A DNA stretch of 64,000 nucleotides from Paenalcaligenes hominis (lineage in GTDB: Bacteria; Pseudomonadota; Gammaproteobacteria; Burkholderiales; Burkholderiaceae_B). Both the position numbers and the translations under genes were made by a program. Numbering within the stretch: position 1 is the first letter of the stretch; each line of letters opens with the position of its first letter. Of this stretch, positions 38,105-50,812 are shown piece by piece. The notes beneath the pieces were generated by a model. It was not told where the DNA came from, made no database searches, and worked only from the letters and a program-made list of their open reading frames with translations. The stretch is taken from contig NZ_JAATIZ010000001.1 in assembly GCF_011927625.1 (NCBI RefSeq), positions 1 to 64,000 on the forward strand, read 5' to 3'.

Positions 38105-38953
38105 ATGACGGACCCGTCTCTTCAAATTAGCCCCATCCAGCATGCCTGGTTACGCGAGTTGCAGGTGGCACCAGCGTTTTTAGCAAGGCCCGTTGTGGTC
38201 GCCGCACCGCAAGAGTTAAAGCGCAGTCCTCCGCCAGTCTCTGATACGCCAGTCAGTACGTCAAACGCCGCCGGTACGATGCCAGCGACTGCTCGAGCCG
38301 CACTGCACGAGCACTTGGGTCTAAAAAAATCGACTCCCCCCGTGGCAGCAGAGCCAGAGGCACCAACGCAACCGATAGTAAGAGAAGCATTAAACGCCCT
38401 TAGCCTAGAGCAAATTCAAAACTATGCGGATCACTGTTCGGCATGTGCGTTACATGAACAGCGGCAACGTGCAGTGATAGGTGCTGGGCATACTGAACAA
38501 CCCGATTGGATGGTGATTTCCATTGCTCCTAGTAGTAACGAGGAAATGGTGGGCTTACCTATGCAAGGTAAAACAGGAGAGCTTTTTGCTCAACAGCTAC
38601 AAAGTATAGCGGTGCCGCCGCACCTGACTTTCTACACGACCCAACTGGTGAAATGCCGCAGCCCTCATCATACAAAGACAGAATATATCCAGGCGTGTCA
38701 GCAAATTTTGTGGCGTCAGATCGCGCTGATTCAACCTAAACATATTATTTTATTGGGCGAAGCCAGCGCAGAACTTTTTTTTGGCGCTCAGACCCCTTTT
38801 GATGAGCTCCGCGCCAAGGTGCAATCCTGGCAGCGCCCAGACGGGGACACGATCCCCGTCATTGTGACGTATGATCCCGTGTCATTGTTATTACGTCCTC
38901 AAGACAAAGTGAGCGCGTGGGCAGATTTATTATTAATGCAAACCCTATTCTAA
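38105..38953 (+). CDS. Uracil-DNA glycosylase family 4-like protein with altered active-site motifs
   Basis: 282 residues. A variable, Pro/Ala-rich N-terminus (1-95) leads to a family-4-like UDG domain. The four expected Fe-S cysteines are present: C111 and C114 (CSACALHEQR), C184 (LVKCRSP) and C198 (EYIQACQQ). The catalytic motifs differ: motif A, normally GEAPG-x2-ED, reads SIAPSSNEE (139-147), and motif B, normally HPxxLLR, reads D257-P-V-S-L-L-L-R. Glycosylase activity is therefore doubtful; a DNA-binding or structural role is possible. Seven bp after tsaB-rimI, probably in the same operon. Confidence 0.8.
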   Translation: MTDPSLQISPIQHAWLRELQVAPAFLARPVVVAAPQELKRSPPPVSDTPVSTSNAAGTMPATARAALHEHLGLKKSTPPVAAEPEAPTQPIVREALNALSLEQIQNYADHCSACALHEQRQRAVIGAGHTEQPDWMVISIAPSSNEEMVGLPMQGKTGELFAQQLQSIAVPPHLTFYTTQLVKCRSPHHTKTEYIQACQQILWRQIALIQPKHIILLGEASAELFFGAQTPFDELRAKVQSWQRPDGDTIPVIVTYDPVSLLLRPQDKVSAWADLLLMQTLF

Positions 38954-38983
38954 AAAGACAACTACGTATTATTAGGAGGCTGT

Positions 38984-40354
38984 ATGTCTAGCTTTTCATT
39001 AAGGCAGATGCGTGAATTATTTTTAACTAAAAAGTTATCGCCTTCAGAGGTGGTCGAAGACTACCTAGCTAGAATAGAAAAACATCAGGATACCAATATT
39101 TATATTACGGTAAACGCCCAGCAAGCGCGCCATCAAGCAGCGCTTGCAACGCAGCGCTATCAGTTAGGCGAGGCCTCTGGGCTGCTAGAAGGAATACCGG
39201 TAGCCTATAAAGACAATATTTTTGTGCGTGGTCTACCTAACACTGCCGGTTCCGTCATAGAAAAGTCGTTTATTCCTACTCAAGACGCTCCCGCAGTCAG
39301 ACGTATGCAACAGGCCGGTGCTATCAATTTAGGTAAGCTTAATTTGCATGAGTATGCGTTTGGTATAACAAGTCAAAACCCGTTTTATGGCGCTGTAGAG
39401 AACCCTTGGAATCGCCGTTTTAGCCCTGGAGGCTCAAGTGGCGGCAGCGGTGCAGCGTTGGCAGCCAATTTAGCCATGATCACTTTAGGCACGGATACTG
39501 GCGGGTCTATTCGCATTCCTGCTGCAGCCTGTGGTGTGATCGGCTTAAAAGCAACCCGAGACATCATTTCTTGTCAAGGAACACGACCTATTTCGGCGTC
39601 CTTAGACCATGTTGGCCCTCTCACTAAAACAGTCGAGGACATGACGCTGAGCCTAGAGGTTTTAACGGGGCATGATTACTTAACCCATCTACCTCGCTCT
39701 TTAAAAGGGCTACGTATTGGCGTGCCTACCAATTATTTTTGGCATCAGGTAGATGCTGCCGTAGGCGCGGCTTATGAACGCGCACTACAACAGTTGCAGG
39801 CTTTAGGTGCGGTGCTGATCGAGGTCGATGTGCCTTACACCGAGGCCGATGCAGGCGTGGTCTTCGCATTGGCGATATGCGAAGGGGCTGCGGAGCATGC
39901 AGAGCGGATGGCCCAATATAAAGATCAGTATGGTACCGATGTCTGGGCAGCCCTAAGTGCTGCGCAGAACTTTTCTGCGGTGGATTATATTAAAGCCAAA
40001 GAGCGTCAAGTGCAGCTTACCCACCAGTTTGAGGCGTTATTGCAAGACATTGATGTGTTGATTACGCCCACTACGCCTGTGACTGCACAAGAGATAGGTG
40101 TTAATGAGCTTGAGGTAGACGGGCAAATGCAGGATCTTTTTGGGTTAATTGTGCATAATTGTGCACCCTTTAACGTCACAGGACACCCTGCCTTGTCGCT
40201 GCCTTGTGGCTTAGGTCAACACGCCATTCCAATTGGTTTACAGTTGGTGTCTGCGCATCACAGAGAGCGCGTGTTATTGCAGGTGGCCTATGCCTACGAG
40301 CGCCATTATCTGGCTGATTTTTATGCTCAGCGTGAGCAAGTCGCCTTGAACTAA
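38984..40354 (+). CDS. Amidase, amidase-signature family (GatA-like)
   Basis: It hydrolyses an amide bond with a Ser-cisSer-Lys triad, all present at the canonical spacing: K76 (AYKDN), S151 (SPGGSSGGSG) and S175 (DTGGSIRIPAA). At 456 residues it is close to GatA in sequence, but gatB and gatC are not nearby and the N-terminus is short. It may be a free-standing amidase with unknown substrate, though GatA encoded apart from gatB/gatC cannot be excluded. AGGAGG precedes the ATG. It ends directly against the convergent lplT stop. Confidence 0.88.
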   Translation: MSSFSLRQMRELFLTKKLSPSEVVEDYLARIEKHQDTNIYITVNAQQARHQAALATQRYQLGEASGLLEGIPVAYKDNIFVRGLPNTAGSVIEKSFIPTQDAPAVRRMQQAGAINLGKLNLHEYAFGITSQNPFYGAVENPWNRRFSPGGSSGGSGAALAANLAMITLGTDTGGSIRIPAAACGVIGLKATRDIISCQGTRPISASLDHVGPLTKTVEDMTLSLEVLTGHDYLTHLPRSLKGLRIGVPTNYFWHQVDAAVGAAYERALQQLQALGAVLIEVDVPYTEADAGVVFALAICEGAAEHAERMAQYKDQYGTDVWAALSAAQNFSAVDYIKAKERQVQLTHQFEALLQDIDVLITPTTPVTAQEIGVNELEVDGQMQDLFGLIVHNCAPFNVTGHPALSLPCGLGQHAIPIGLQLVSAHHRERVLLQVAYAYERHYLADFYAQREQVALN

Positions 40355-41659
40355 TTAGCGCAAGGCTTGGCCATGACATTCCTCGCCAATGCAGTCATCT
40401 AAATGGGGGTTACGCAGATGGTTTTGTTTGTCCCAACGGATAAACACCACCATAAGCGTAGCCACAAGCAATCCGAAAATCGTGATAATGACGTTGATAG
40501 GAATGTCTAGCCACAACATAAAACTATAAAAGCTCAACATAAATAGAATGTTTAGCTGTTCATTAAAGTTTTGCACCGCAATAGAGTGTCCCGCTGATAA
40601 TAAGACGTGACCACGGTGTTGTAATAACGCGTTCATGGGCACCACAAAAAAGCCAGAGGTCGCACCAATTAATAACAGTAAGCTATAGACAGCCCAAGTG
40701 CTTTTTACAAAAGGCATTAACAGTACAGTCAGCCCCATGACAACCCCCATGGGCAATACCTTTAGGGCCTGCTTTAAGGGGACTTTTCCCGCTAGGTAGG
40801 CGCCTACTACCGTACCTAATGCCGCCATACCCATCAAGATTGAGGATTGATCCAGTCGATAGCCCAACTGATGGGCTCCCCACTCGATGACGATAAATTG
40901 CAGCGTAGCGCCTGCACCCCAAAATAGAGTGGTGACGGCCAACGAAATTTGCCCAAGCTTATCGCCCCATAAAATAACCACGTAGCCTTTAAAGGTTTTA
41001 ACGAGCTCAATGGGATTGGTTTTTTGTTTTGGGTAAATAATATTGGTTTTAGGAATGAGTAAATTGCAGGCAGCGGCGGCTAAATAAATAAACCCGATAA
41101 TAAGAATCGCCGTTTCCGTATGGCTTAAGGCTATATCTTGGATAACAGGGGCATTGCGTAGCACGGGGCTGATGTCAGGGTGAATCAGCACGCCGCCCAA
41201 TACCGTACCTAAAATAATAGACAGTACGGTTAGGCCTTCAATCCAGCTATTGCCTTTAACGAGGAGCTCGGGCTTGAGCATTTCAGTGACAATACCGTAT
41301 TTAGCGGGAGAATACGCCGCGGCCCCGATGCCTACTAGGGTATAGGCAAAGAACACAAGAAAAAGCTGGGAGTCTTGGTGTTGAGCCAACTGATGCACGC
41401 CGAACATTAAAAGACAACCTAAGACCTTAATGCCATTTGTGATGAACATCACACGGCCTTTAGGGAATGCATCAGCAAAGGCGCCCACAAACGCAGCCAA
41501 AACCACATACGCAAGCGCAAACCACCACTTCATTAAAGGAGCCATCCAGTCGGGACCACTTAACTCTACAATTAGGGCTATAGCAGCGATAAGTAAGGCA
41601 TTATCGGCTACAGATGACAGCGCTTGAGCTGCCATAACTAGATAGAAACCTTTGTTCAA
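40355..41659 (-). CDS. lplT: Lysophospholipid transporter LplT-like MFS protein
   Basis: An inner-membrane major-facilitator protein that flips lysophospholipids inward for re-acylation. The 434 residues have about twelve helices; the N-terminus (FYLVMAAQALSSVADNALLIAAI) and the AAAYSPAKYGIVTEML motif match LplT. The acyltransferase-synthetase partner (aas) is not adjacent. Divergent from smc; its stop abuts that of the amidase with no spacer. Confidence 0.9.
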   Translation of the reverse strand: MNKGFYLVMAAQALSSVADNALLIAAIALIVELSGPDWMAPLMKWWFALAYVVLAAFVGAFADAFPKGRVMFITNGIKVLGCLLMFGVHQLAQHQDSQLFLVFFAYTLVGIGAAAYSPAKYGIVTEMLKPELLVKGNSWIEGLTVLSIILGTVLGGVLIHPDISPVLRNAPVIQDIALSHTETAILIIGFIYLAAAACNLLIPKTNIIYPKQKTNPIELVKTFKGYVVILWGDKLGQISLAVTTLFWGAGATLQFIVIEWGAHQLGYRLDQSSILMGMAALGTVVGAYLAGKVPLKQALKVLPMGVVMGLTVLLMPFVKSTWAVYSLLLLIGATSGFFVVPMNALLQHRGHVLLSAGHSIAVQNFNEQLNILFMLSFYSFMLWLDIPINVIITIFGLLVATLMVVFIRWDKQNHLRNPHLDDCIGEECHGQALR

Positions 41660-41831
41660 AATGGATCTCGATAAGCAAGAAGGGCGGAAAGGGCGGCGCA
41701 GGAAAACATACTGCCTGCTTTAATAAGTAAATCAGTATAACTCTATGCTATTTTCTAGGTAAGTCAGCATCTCTATAATGGCTTGGGCTATTATACGAAA
41801 GCTGTAATTATCTTGCCTAAGCGAGTACTTG

Positions 41832-44800
41832 GTGCGTTTAACACAAATTAAATTATCAGGATTTAAATCCTTTGTAGATACTACACTAATCCCAACCCCT
41901 AGCCAGTTAGTGGGTGTGGTTGGGCCAAACGGGTGTGGGAAGTCAAATATTATTGATGCAGTACGGTGGGTGCTGGGGGAGAGTCGTGCTTCAGAGCTAC
42001 GTGGTGGCTCCATGCAAGATGTCATTTTCAACGGGTCGGGGCAACGTAAACCCTCGGCACGGGCTTCGGTAGAGTTAACCTTTGATAACTCCGAAGGGCG
42101 AGTACTAGGGCAATGGGGCACCTACACCGAAATTTCGGTACGGCGCGAACTCACCCGTGATGGCACCAGTGGCTATTTTATTAACGGACAGCAAGTTCGT
42201 AGACGTGATATTAACGATATTTTCCTAGGAACGGGGCTAGGTGCTAGAGGCTACGCCATTATCGGTCAGGGCATGATTAATCGGCTGATTGAAGCCAAAC
42301 CCGAAGAGTTACGTGTTTATCTTGAGGAGGCCGCTGGCGTGTCACGCTACAAAGAGCGCCGCAAGGAAACAGAAAGTCGGTTACGTGATACCAATGAAAA
42401 CCTCGTTCGGTTAGAGGATATCCTGCAAGAGCTAGAGCAGCAGTTAGCACGTCTAGAGGTGCAAGCAGAAATTGCCCGTCAATACCGAGACTTGCAGGAT
42501 GAAGGCGAAAAAAAGCAACACGCCTTGTGGTGGTTACGTGAACAAAACGCCCGTCAGGAACAACGTCAGCATGCTTTAGCCATTGAGCAGGCACAAACCG
42601 CGGTGGAGGCCGCTATGGCCGATATGCGCAGTACCGAGGCACGACTAGAGGCGTTGCGTCAGGCACAGCTTGATCAAACGGATGCGGTACAAAAAGCCCA
42701 AGCTCAACTCTATCAGCACGCCACCGCCGTCAATAAGATTGAAGCAGAGATCCACCATGCTAAAACGGCTCAGCAACGTCTAGAGCAGCGTCAACAACAG
42801 CTTCAAGCCCAACAACTCGAATGGCAGCAGTTGCGTACCGACAGCAGTCACGAATTAGAGTTAAAACAAGACGAATTAGAGGAGTTCGCATTACGTAATG
42901 AAGAGGCCCTCGGGCGCTTAGAGGAGTGTCAGCAGCGTCTAAACCCATTGGAAAGCGCTCAAGATCGCGCCCTAAAAGAAAAAGAGCACTTGCAAGAACG
43001 AATACAACAAACTCGACAACATATTGCTTTAGCAACGCAGCGTCTAAGCTCAGCGCAGGTGCAACAAGAGCAACTGCAGCAACGTCAACAACGGTTCGAG
43101 GCGGATCTTAGCCAGTTGCAAGTAGAAAAACACCTCGATAGTTCCGCCTTAAAAACGGAATGGTTACAAGCGCAAGAGCGTGTTGGCGCGCAGCAGCTCA
43201 GTATGCAAACGCTGCTACAGCAAGAGTCAGCTTTACAACAGGCTCAGGAGCAAACTCAGCAAATTTTGCATGAGCAAGAGCGATCTTATACCCAAATACA
43301 GGCGCAACTTCAGGCGATGGAGCAGCTACAGGCTCAATTGCAGCGGCACGAGCAAATGGCGCCTTGGCTTGAGCAATACGGTTTAGATCAATCACAGCCG
43401 TTTTGGCAGCGATTGCAGGTTGATGAGGGGTGGGCTACCGCCTTAGAGGCTGTATTGGGTCTACGTTTACAGGCGTTAACAGTTGATGAGCTAAACGGCT
43501 TAGCCGATTTAAATAGTGTGCCACCCACACGACTCTGGTTAGTCGAACCCTTTGAACAAGAGCACACTGATACTTTAGAAAGTCAGATGTTGAGTCCATT
43601 AAGTGCTTATGTTCGAGCAAAACACAGTGCCTGGCAAGACGCCCTAAATCAATGGGTAGCCGGATGGTATGTGGTGCCGACGTTAACACAGGCCTTGGAT
43701 CTTCGTTCTGCATTAAGCCCCACCATGTCTTTGGTGACGCCAGAAGGGCATATTGTTCAATCGCATCAGGTTATGTTGTATACCGCTGATACAGAGCAAG
43801 CCGGCATCTTGGCACGGCAACAAGAAATAGAGCAACAACATAAAGCCCTAAAAGCACAGCTCCTGCATGTGCAAAGCGCTAAAGAAAAAGCCGTGCAGGC
43901 GCAGCAGGCTCTTGTTGTTAACAAAGAGGAACAAACCAAAACCCGTACTCGTTTACAAGAACTCACCCATTTGGCACATGAGTTGCAGTTACACTATCAT
44001 CAAACCGAGCAAAAAGTTCAGCAGCAGCGCGAACGCTTAGACCAGGTTCAGGTTGAGTTACAAGAGATCAATGAGCTCAAAGTACATTGGCAGGAAACGC
44101 AAGAACAAGCAGTGCAGCAACGTGAAGAGCAAGCGCTTATTCTTGAAACGCTACTAGAGCAGCACGACGAGCAGCAGCAAAACTTAACGGAACTTAACGA
44201 TCAATTGCAGGTTTTACGTGCTCAGCTGCGTGAATTGGAGCAGCAGAGTCAGAGCTTGCAATATAATCAAAACCTGACACAGGCTCGTGTGGATGAGCTA
44301 TTGCGCAGTCAGCAACAGGCTCAAGAGCTGGCCCAACGAGCACAGATTGAGTTGGCGGGGTTAGTGGATGAATACGAAAATACGGATGTGGCAGAGCTAC
44401 ACCAGCAGCTTCAAGAAGCACTGGAACAGCGTGTGCATGCGGAAGACTTACTTCATACAGAGCAAAAGCAATTGACCGAGCTCACCACGCAGTTACACGA
44501 CCTTCAACACAGCCGCCATCAAACGGGTGATGGTTTAGAGCCTTTGCGTCAGCAGGTCACCCAATTACAACTCGCAGAGCAGTCGGCACGGCTCACAGTA
44601 GAGCAGTATGCGGCGCAATTGGATGCCCAGCACGTAAATCGCCATGCCTTAGCTGCTTTTATGCAAGAACAAGAGGAAAACTGGCATAAAGTGACGTGGT
44701 TACAAAGTGAGGTGCAGCGTATTAATCGTGCTATCGAGGCCTTAGGCGCGGTGAACTTAGTCGCACTCGAGGAATTACAGACCGCCCAAGAACGACACGT

Positions 44801-45353
44801 GTATTTACAGTCACAGCATGATGATTTAACGCTAGCAATTGAAACCCTAGAAAATGCCATTCGAAAAATTGACAGAGAGACACGCGCATTGCTTCAAAGC
44901 ACGTTTAACGAGGTCAATACGCATTTTGGTGACTTGTTTCCAAAGCTTTTTGGTGGGGGTGAGGCAAGACTTGTCATGACGGGCGAGGAAATTCTGGATG
45001 CCGGCGTACAGGTGATGGCGCAGCCCCCAGGCAAAAAGAACAGTACTATCCAACTTCTTTCGGGGGGTGAAAAAGCATTAACAGCAACCGCATTAGTTTT
45101 TGCATTTTTTAAATTGAACCCGGCGCCTTTTTGTTTATTAGACGAGGTAGATGCGCCTTTGGATGATGCAAATACCGAGCGCTACGCTAATTTAGTTGAA
45201 AGTATGAGCGATCAAACTCAATTTTTATTTATTTCTCATAATAAAATTGCTATGCAGATGGCAAAGCAGCTGGTTGGCGTTACTATGCAAGAACAAGGTG
45301 TATCTCGCATTGTTGCTGTCGATATGGCAGCTGCTGTAGAAATGGCACATTAA
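41832..45353 (+). CDS. smc: Chromosome segregation protein SMC
   Basis: The core ATPase of the bacterial condensin-like complex with ScpA and ScpB. The 1173 residues have an N-terminal head with Walker A GPNGCGKSNIIDAVRWVLGE near 32-51, two very Gln/Glu-rich coiled-coil arms, a hinge near 510-640, and a C-terminal head with signature LLSGGEKALTA near 1076 and Walker B CLLDEVDAPLDDAN near 1103. I prefer GTG 41832, since the family starts MRLTQIKLSGFKSF; a TTG lies one codon upstream. smc-zipA-ligA is a conserved betaproteobacterial order. Confidence 0.96.
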   Translation: MRLTQIKLSGFKSFVDTTLIPTPSQLVGVVGPNGCGKSNIIDAVRWVLGESRASELRGGSMQDVIFNGSGQRKPSARASVELTFDNSEGRVLGQWGTYTEISVRRELTRDGTSGYFINGQQVRRRDINDIFLGTGLGARGYAIIGQGMINRLIEAKPEELRVYLEEAAGVSRYKERRKETESRLRDTNENLVRLEDILQELEQQLARLEVQAEIARQYRDLQDEGEKKQHALWWLREQNARQEQRQHALAIEQAQTAVEAAMADMRSTEARLEALRQAQLDQTDAVQKAQAQLYQHATAVNKIEAEIHHAKTAQQRLEQRQQQLQAQQLEWQQLRTDSSHELELKQDELEEFALRNEEALGRLEECQQRLNPLESAQDRALKEKEHLQERIQQTRQHIALATQRLSSAQVQQEQLQQRQQRFEADLSQLQVEKHLDSSALKTEWLQAQERVGAQQLSMQTLLQQESALQQAQEQTQQILHEQERSYTQIQAQLQAMEQLQAQLQRHEQMAPWLEQYGLDQSQPFWQRLQVDEGWATALEAVLGLRLQALTVDELNGLADLNSVPPTRLWLVEPFEQEHTDTLESQMLSPLSAYVRAKHSAWQDALNQWVAGWYVVPTLTQALDLRSALSPTMSLVTPEGHIVQSHQVMLYTADTEQAGILARQQEIEQQHKALKAQLLHVQSAKEKAVQAQQALVVNKEEQTKTRTRLQELTHLAHELQLHYHQTEQKVQQQRERLDQVQVELQEINELKVHWQETQEQAVQQREEQALILETLLEQHDEQQQNLTELNDQLQVLRAQLRELEQQSQSLQYNQNLTQARVDELLRSQQQAQELAQRAQIELAGLVDEYENTDVAELHQQLQEALEQRVHAEDLLHTEQKQLTELTTQLHDLQHSRHQTGDGLEPLRQQVTQLQLAEQSARLTVEQYAAQLDAQHVNRHALAAFMQEQEENWHKVTWLQSEVQRINRAIEALGAVNLVALEELQTAQERHVYLQSQHDDLTLAIETLENAIRKIDRETRALLQSTFNEVNTHFGDLFPKLFGGGEARLVMTGEEILDAGVQVMAQPPGKKNSTIQLLSGGEKALTATALVFAFFKLNPAPFCLLDEVDAPLDDANTERYANLVESMSDQTQFLFISHNKIAMQMAKQLVGVTMQEQGVSRIVAVDMAAAVEMAH

Positions 45354-45396
45354 TGTGATTTGCAATTATTTAGCCTAATAAGGGTCGGGTCAGAGA

Positions 45397-48464
<3,068 letters not shown>

Positions 48465-48473
48465 GGCTCTCTA

Positions 48474-48501
48474 TTCAGCACAGGGCTAGCCCTGTGCTGA
48501 A
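48474..48501. terminator. 28-bp perfect palindrome between convergent ligA and ppiC
   Basis: Half-site TTCAGCACAGGGCT, with no mismatch. In RNA it folds to a 12-bp stem with a CUAG loop. There is no adjacent T run on either strand, so it is either a Rho-assisted or mRNA-stabilising hairpin, or a protein site. Confidence 0.6.
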
Positions 48502-48511
48502 CCGTTTTCGA

Positions 48512-49288
48512 TTACTGAATTTTTGCTTTTTCCATTAACGAGTTTTGGAAGTCCGTCAATTGTTTCTGACGTAATAACTCTTCAATTTGCGGTTTTACTT
48601 CGTCTAACGCTGGGAAGGTAATATCACGCACATCATCGACTTGTAAAATATGCCATCCAAACTGAGACTGAACGGGCGCCGCACTGAGCTCGCCTTTCTT
48701 TTGTTTGGCTACCGCATCAGAAAACTCTTCTACGTACACGGTATTAGGAGCCCAACCTAAGTCGCCGCCTTGTGCCCCACTGCCAGGGTCAATGGATTTT
48801 TCTTTGGCAGCATCCGCAAAACTAATTTTTTTGGCCTTGATGTCGGCTAAGAGCTGCTTGGCTTCGGCTTCCTCTTTGACCAAAATATGTTTAACTTTGT
48901 ATTCTTTTTGGCCGGCTTCCTCTTTCTTTAGGCGATCGTATTCCGCTTTGATGTCTTTGTCAGAAAGTGGGTGTTTAGTAACGTAGTCATTAAGTAATGC
49001 ACGGACTAGAATGCCTTGCTGAGCGAGCTCTAATTCTTGAGCGACTTCAGGTTTTTTATCTAAGCCCATTTTTTTGGCTTCTTGGGTGGCGACTAAACGT
49101 ACGGTCATTTCTTTTTTGACCTGTTCACGCAGCTCGGGGGAGTCTTTGGCGCCTTGCTCAACTAATAGAGTAATAAATTCATCTACTTGTTTTTGAGTAA
49201 TGGCTTCACCGTTTACCGTAGCCACATTTTGAGCAGCTAAAGGAAAGGCTAGAGCGCAGCTAAGCGCAGCAATAGCAAATCGTTTCAT
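48512..49288 (-). CDS. Periplasmic peptidyl-prolyl cis-trans isomerase, parvulin type
   Basis: A parvulin (PpiC-type) foldase. The 258 residues have a signal peptide (MKRFAIAALSCALAFPLAAQ, cleavage probably after LAA or AQ), a SurA-like N-terminal region with NGEAITQKQVDEF, and a parvulin domain at about 128-225 (KVKHILVKEEAEAKQLL ... DPGSGAQGGDLGW ... FGWHILQV). The start at 49288 follows AAGGA; a longer frame lacks this. It follows bolA in an msrB-yciB-bolA-ppiC run. Confidence 0.92.
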   Translation of the reverse strand: MKRFAIAALSCALAFPLAAQNVATVNGEAITQKQVDEFITLLVEQGAKDSPELREQVKKEMTVRLVATQEAKKMGLDKKPEVAQELELAQQGILVRALLNDYVTKHPLSDKDIKAEYDRLKKEEAGQKEYKVKHILVKEEAEAKQLLADIKAKKISFADAAKEKSIDPGSGAQGGDLGWAPNTVYVEEFSDAVAKQKKGELSAAPVQSQFGWHILQVDDVRDITFPALDEVKPQIEELLRQKQLTDFQNSLMEKAKIQ

Positions 49289-49301
49289 ATAAGGTCCTTG
49301 G

Positions 49302-49559
49302 TTAGATAATTTCAATGGCTAAGGCGTGAATAGGAAGAGGCATTAAATCAGTCACCTGTTGATAGATCAAGCGATGTTTAGCCACGGTGTTTAAATCGTC
49401 GAATTGATCGGAAGCGATCACCACACGAAAATGGCTGGCGCCACCTTTGGCCCCGGCATGGCCTTCGTGAAGATGTGACTCATCAATTAAATCGAAATAG
49501 GTCGGGTTTAATGCTTGCATACGCTGTGTGACCAGCTCAATGAGTTCTTGTTTAGACAT
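49302..49559 (-). CDS. bolA: BolA family protein
   Basis: 85 residues. BolA proteins act with monothiol glutaredoxins in iron-sulphur handling or as regulators of morphology. SHFRVVIASDQFDDLNTVAKHRLIY is the class II KH-like core with the conserved His residues, and the C-terminus PLPIHALAIEII fits. It is in an operon with yciB upstream and ppiC downstream, 13-16 bp apart. Confidence 0.92.
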   Translation of the reverse strand: MSKQELIELVTQRMQALNPTYFDLIDESHLHEGHAGAKGGASHFRVVIASDQFDDLNTVAKHRLIYQQVTDLMPLPIHALAIEII

Positions 49560-49575
49560 AGTAGTTATGGTTTTG

Positions 49576-50124
49576 CTAACGTTCAGATTGGTCGTTCATG
49601 TATTTGCCCAACCAAAGCGATTGAACAATGATAAAAATCACGAGTAAGATCAGCGAGCCAAATACTTTGAAACTGACCCATTGGGATTCGCTGAAGTAGC
49701 CAGAAAAAGCCACGAATAAATTCACTGCACCAGAGAATAAAAAGAATAAAGCCCAGCTGTAGTTAAGTTTTGTCCATACCGGCACAGGAAGAACTAATTG
49801 AGAGCCCATCAGTTTTTGCATTAGGTTGCGGCGCAGAAAGAGGTGACTGCCAATTAAAACGGTGGCGAACAGCCAATACAAAACAGTGGGTTTCCATTTA
49901 ATAAACGCATCATTTTGAAAAAACAGCGTGGCGGAACCAAAAACAACAATAACGCCTAAATTAATCCAATGAGTGCCTTCGATAGCGTGTTGGCGCACCT
50001 TTAGCCATACAATTTGTACAACTGCCGCCGCCATAGCTACGGCTGTCGCCGTATAAATATCAAAAGTGCGAAAAGCAATAAAAAATAAAATAAGGGGGAA
50101 AAGGTCAAACAGAAATTTCTTCAT
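49576..50124 (-). CDS. yciB: Inner-membrane septation protein YciB (IspZ family)
   Basis: 182 residues with five to six hydrophobic helices and the family start [18 protein letters not shown]. It is thought to act in cell-envelope synthesis and septation. It overlaps msrB by 4 bp (ATGA), so it is coupled to it. Confidence 0.93.
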   Translation of the reverse strand: MKKFLFDLFPLILFFIAFRTFDIYTATAVAMAAAVVQIVWLKVRQHAIEGTHWINLGVIVVFGSATLFFQNDAFIKWKPTVLYWLFATVLIGSHLFLRRNLMQKLMGSQLVLPVPVWTKLNYSWALFFLFSGAVNLFVAFSGYFSESQWVSFKVFGSLILLVIFIIVQSLWLGKYMNDQSER

Positions 50125-50513
50125 GCGGGTTCAAAGCGAAGAGCTACGGAGTTAATGCAATAGCGCAAGCCAGTGGGCTCGGGCCCATCGGGAAAAACGT
50201 GGCCAAGGTGCGCATCACATAGCGCACAGAGAATTTCAGTACGTACACGGCCATGACTGAAGTCGGGCTCTTCGCGCACATGCTCCGGATTTAAAGGAGC
50301 AAAATAACTAGGCCAACCACACCCTGCATCAAATTTCGTATCGGAAGCAAACAATGCGGAGTCACAGCAAACGCAATGATAAATGCCCAGTTCGGTGTGA
50401 TGATTATATTGACCAGTAAAAGGCCGTTCAGTGCCTTGTTGGCGCGTAACATAAAAAGCGTCAGGGCTAAGCTGAGCTTGCCATTCTGCTAAGCTTTTAT
50501 GGACTTTTTTCAT
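50121..50513 (-). CDS. msrB: Peptide-methionine (R)-S-oxide reductase
   Basis: It repairs methionine-R-sulfoxide in proteins. The 130 residues have two zinc CxxC pairs (C47/C50 and C96/C99), the GCGWPSYF motif with the likely resolving C65, and the catalytic C119 in [10 protein letters not shown]. First gene of the msrB-yciB-bolA-ppiC unit; AAAGG lies upstream of its ATG. Confidence 0.96.
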   Translation of the reverse strand: MKKVHKSLAEWQAQLSPDAFYVTRQQGTERPFTGQYNHHTELGIYHCVCCDSALFASDTKFDAGCGWPSYFAPLNPEHVREEPDFSHGRVRTEILCALCDAHLGHVFPDGPEPTGLRYCINSVALRFEPA

Positions 50514-50719
50514 AAAAGGTTTGGTGATAAAACAAAATAAATAAGATAACAGTGTAGCCTTGATCGAGGCGGACGCAAACTATTCTATGCGCAATAAAAG
50601 CAGGGATAATCCTTAAAGCGTTAGCGTTAGTAACTTTACGATAATACAGGGCAGCGCAGCGTAATTAGTTTAGAACTGAGCTATTTAAGGTTAATACCTA
50701 TATGGTTTTAACCAACGAT

Positions 50720-50749
50720 TTGATACGGTTACGCTGTATCTGTTATGAA
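50720..50749 (+). promoter_or_regulatory. Candidate promoter for the liv cluster
   Basis: -35 TTGATA (50720-50725), 18-bp spacer, and an extended -10 TGT-TATGAA (50741-50749), 64 bp before the livJ ATG. A short repeat GATAC/GTATC (50722-50740) overlaps the spacer and could be an operator. Confidence 0.5.
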
Positions 50750-50812
50750 AAATGTATAACAACGAGCTAACGAATCACTCTCAGCTCAAATCAACACTTC
50801 TGGAGACATACT

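Noticed and set aside
38984-40354. GatA subunit of the GatCAB amidotransferase
   Set aside because: The catalytic triad fits any amidase-signature enzyme, and gatB and gatC are absent from the neighbourhood; left as a general amidase.
42760-43386. Several long overlapping frames on both strands inside smc
   Set aside because: They are by-products of Gln/Glu-rich coiled-coil codons; the smc frame itself is continuous with intact head motifs.
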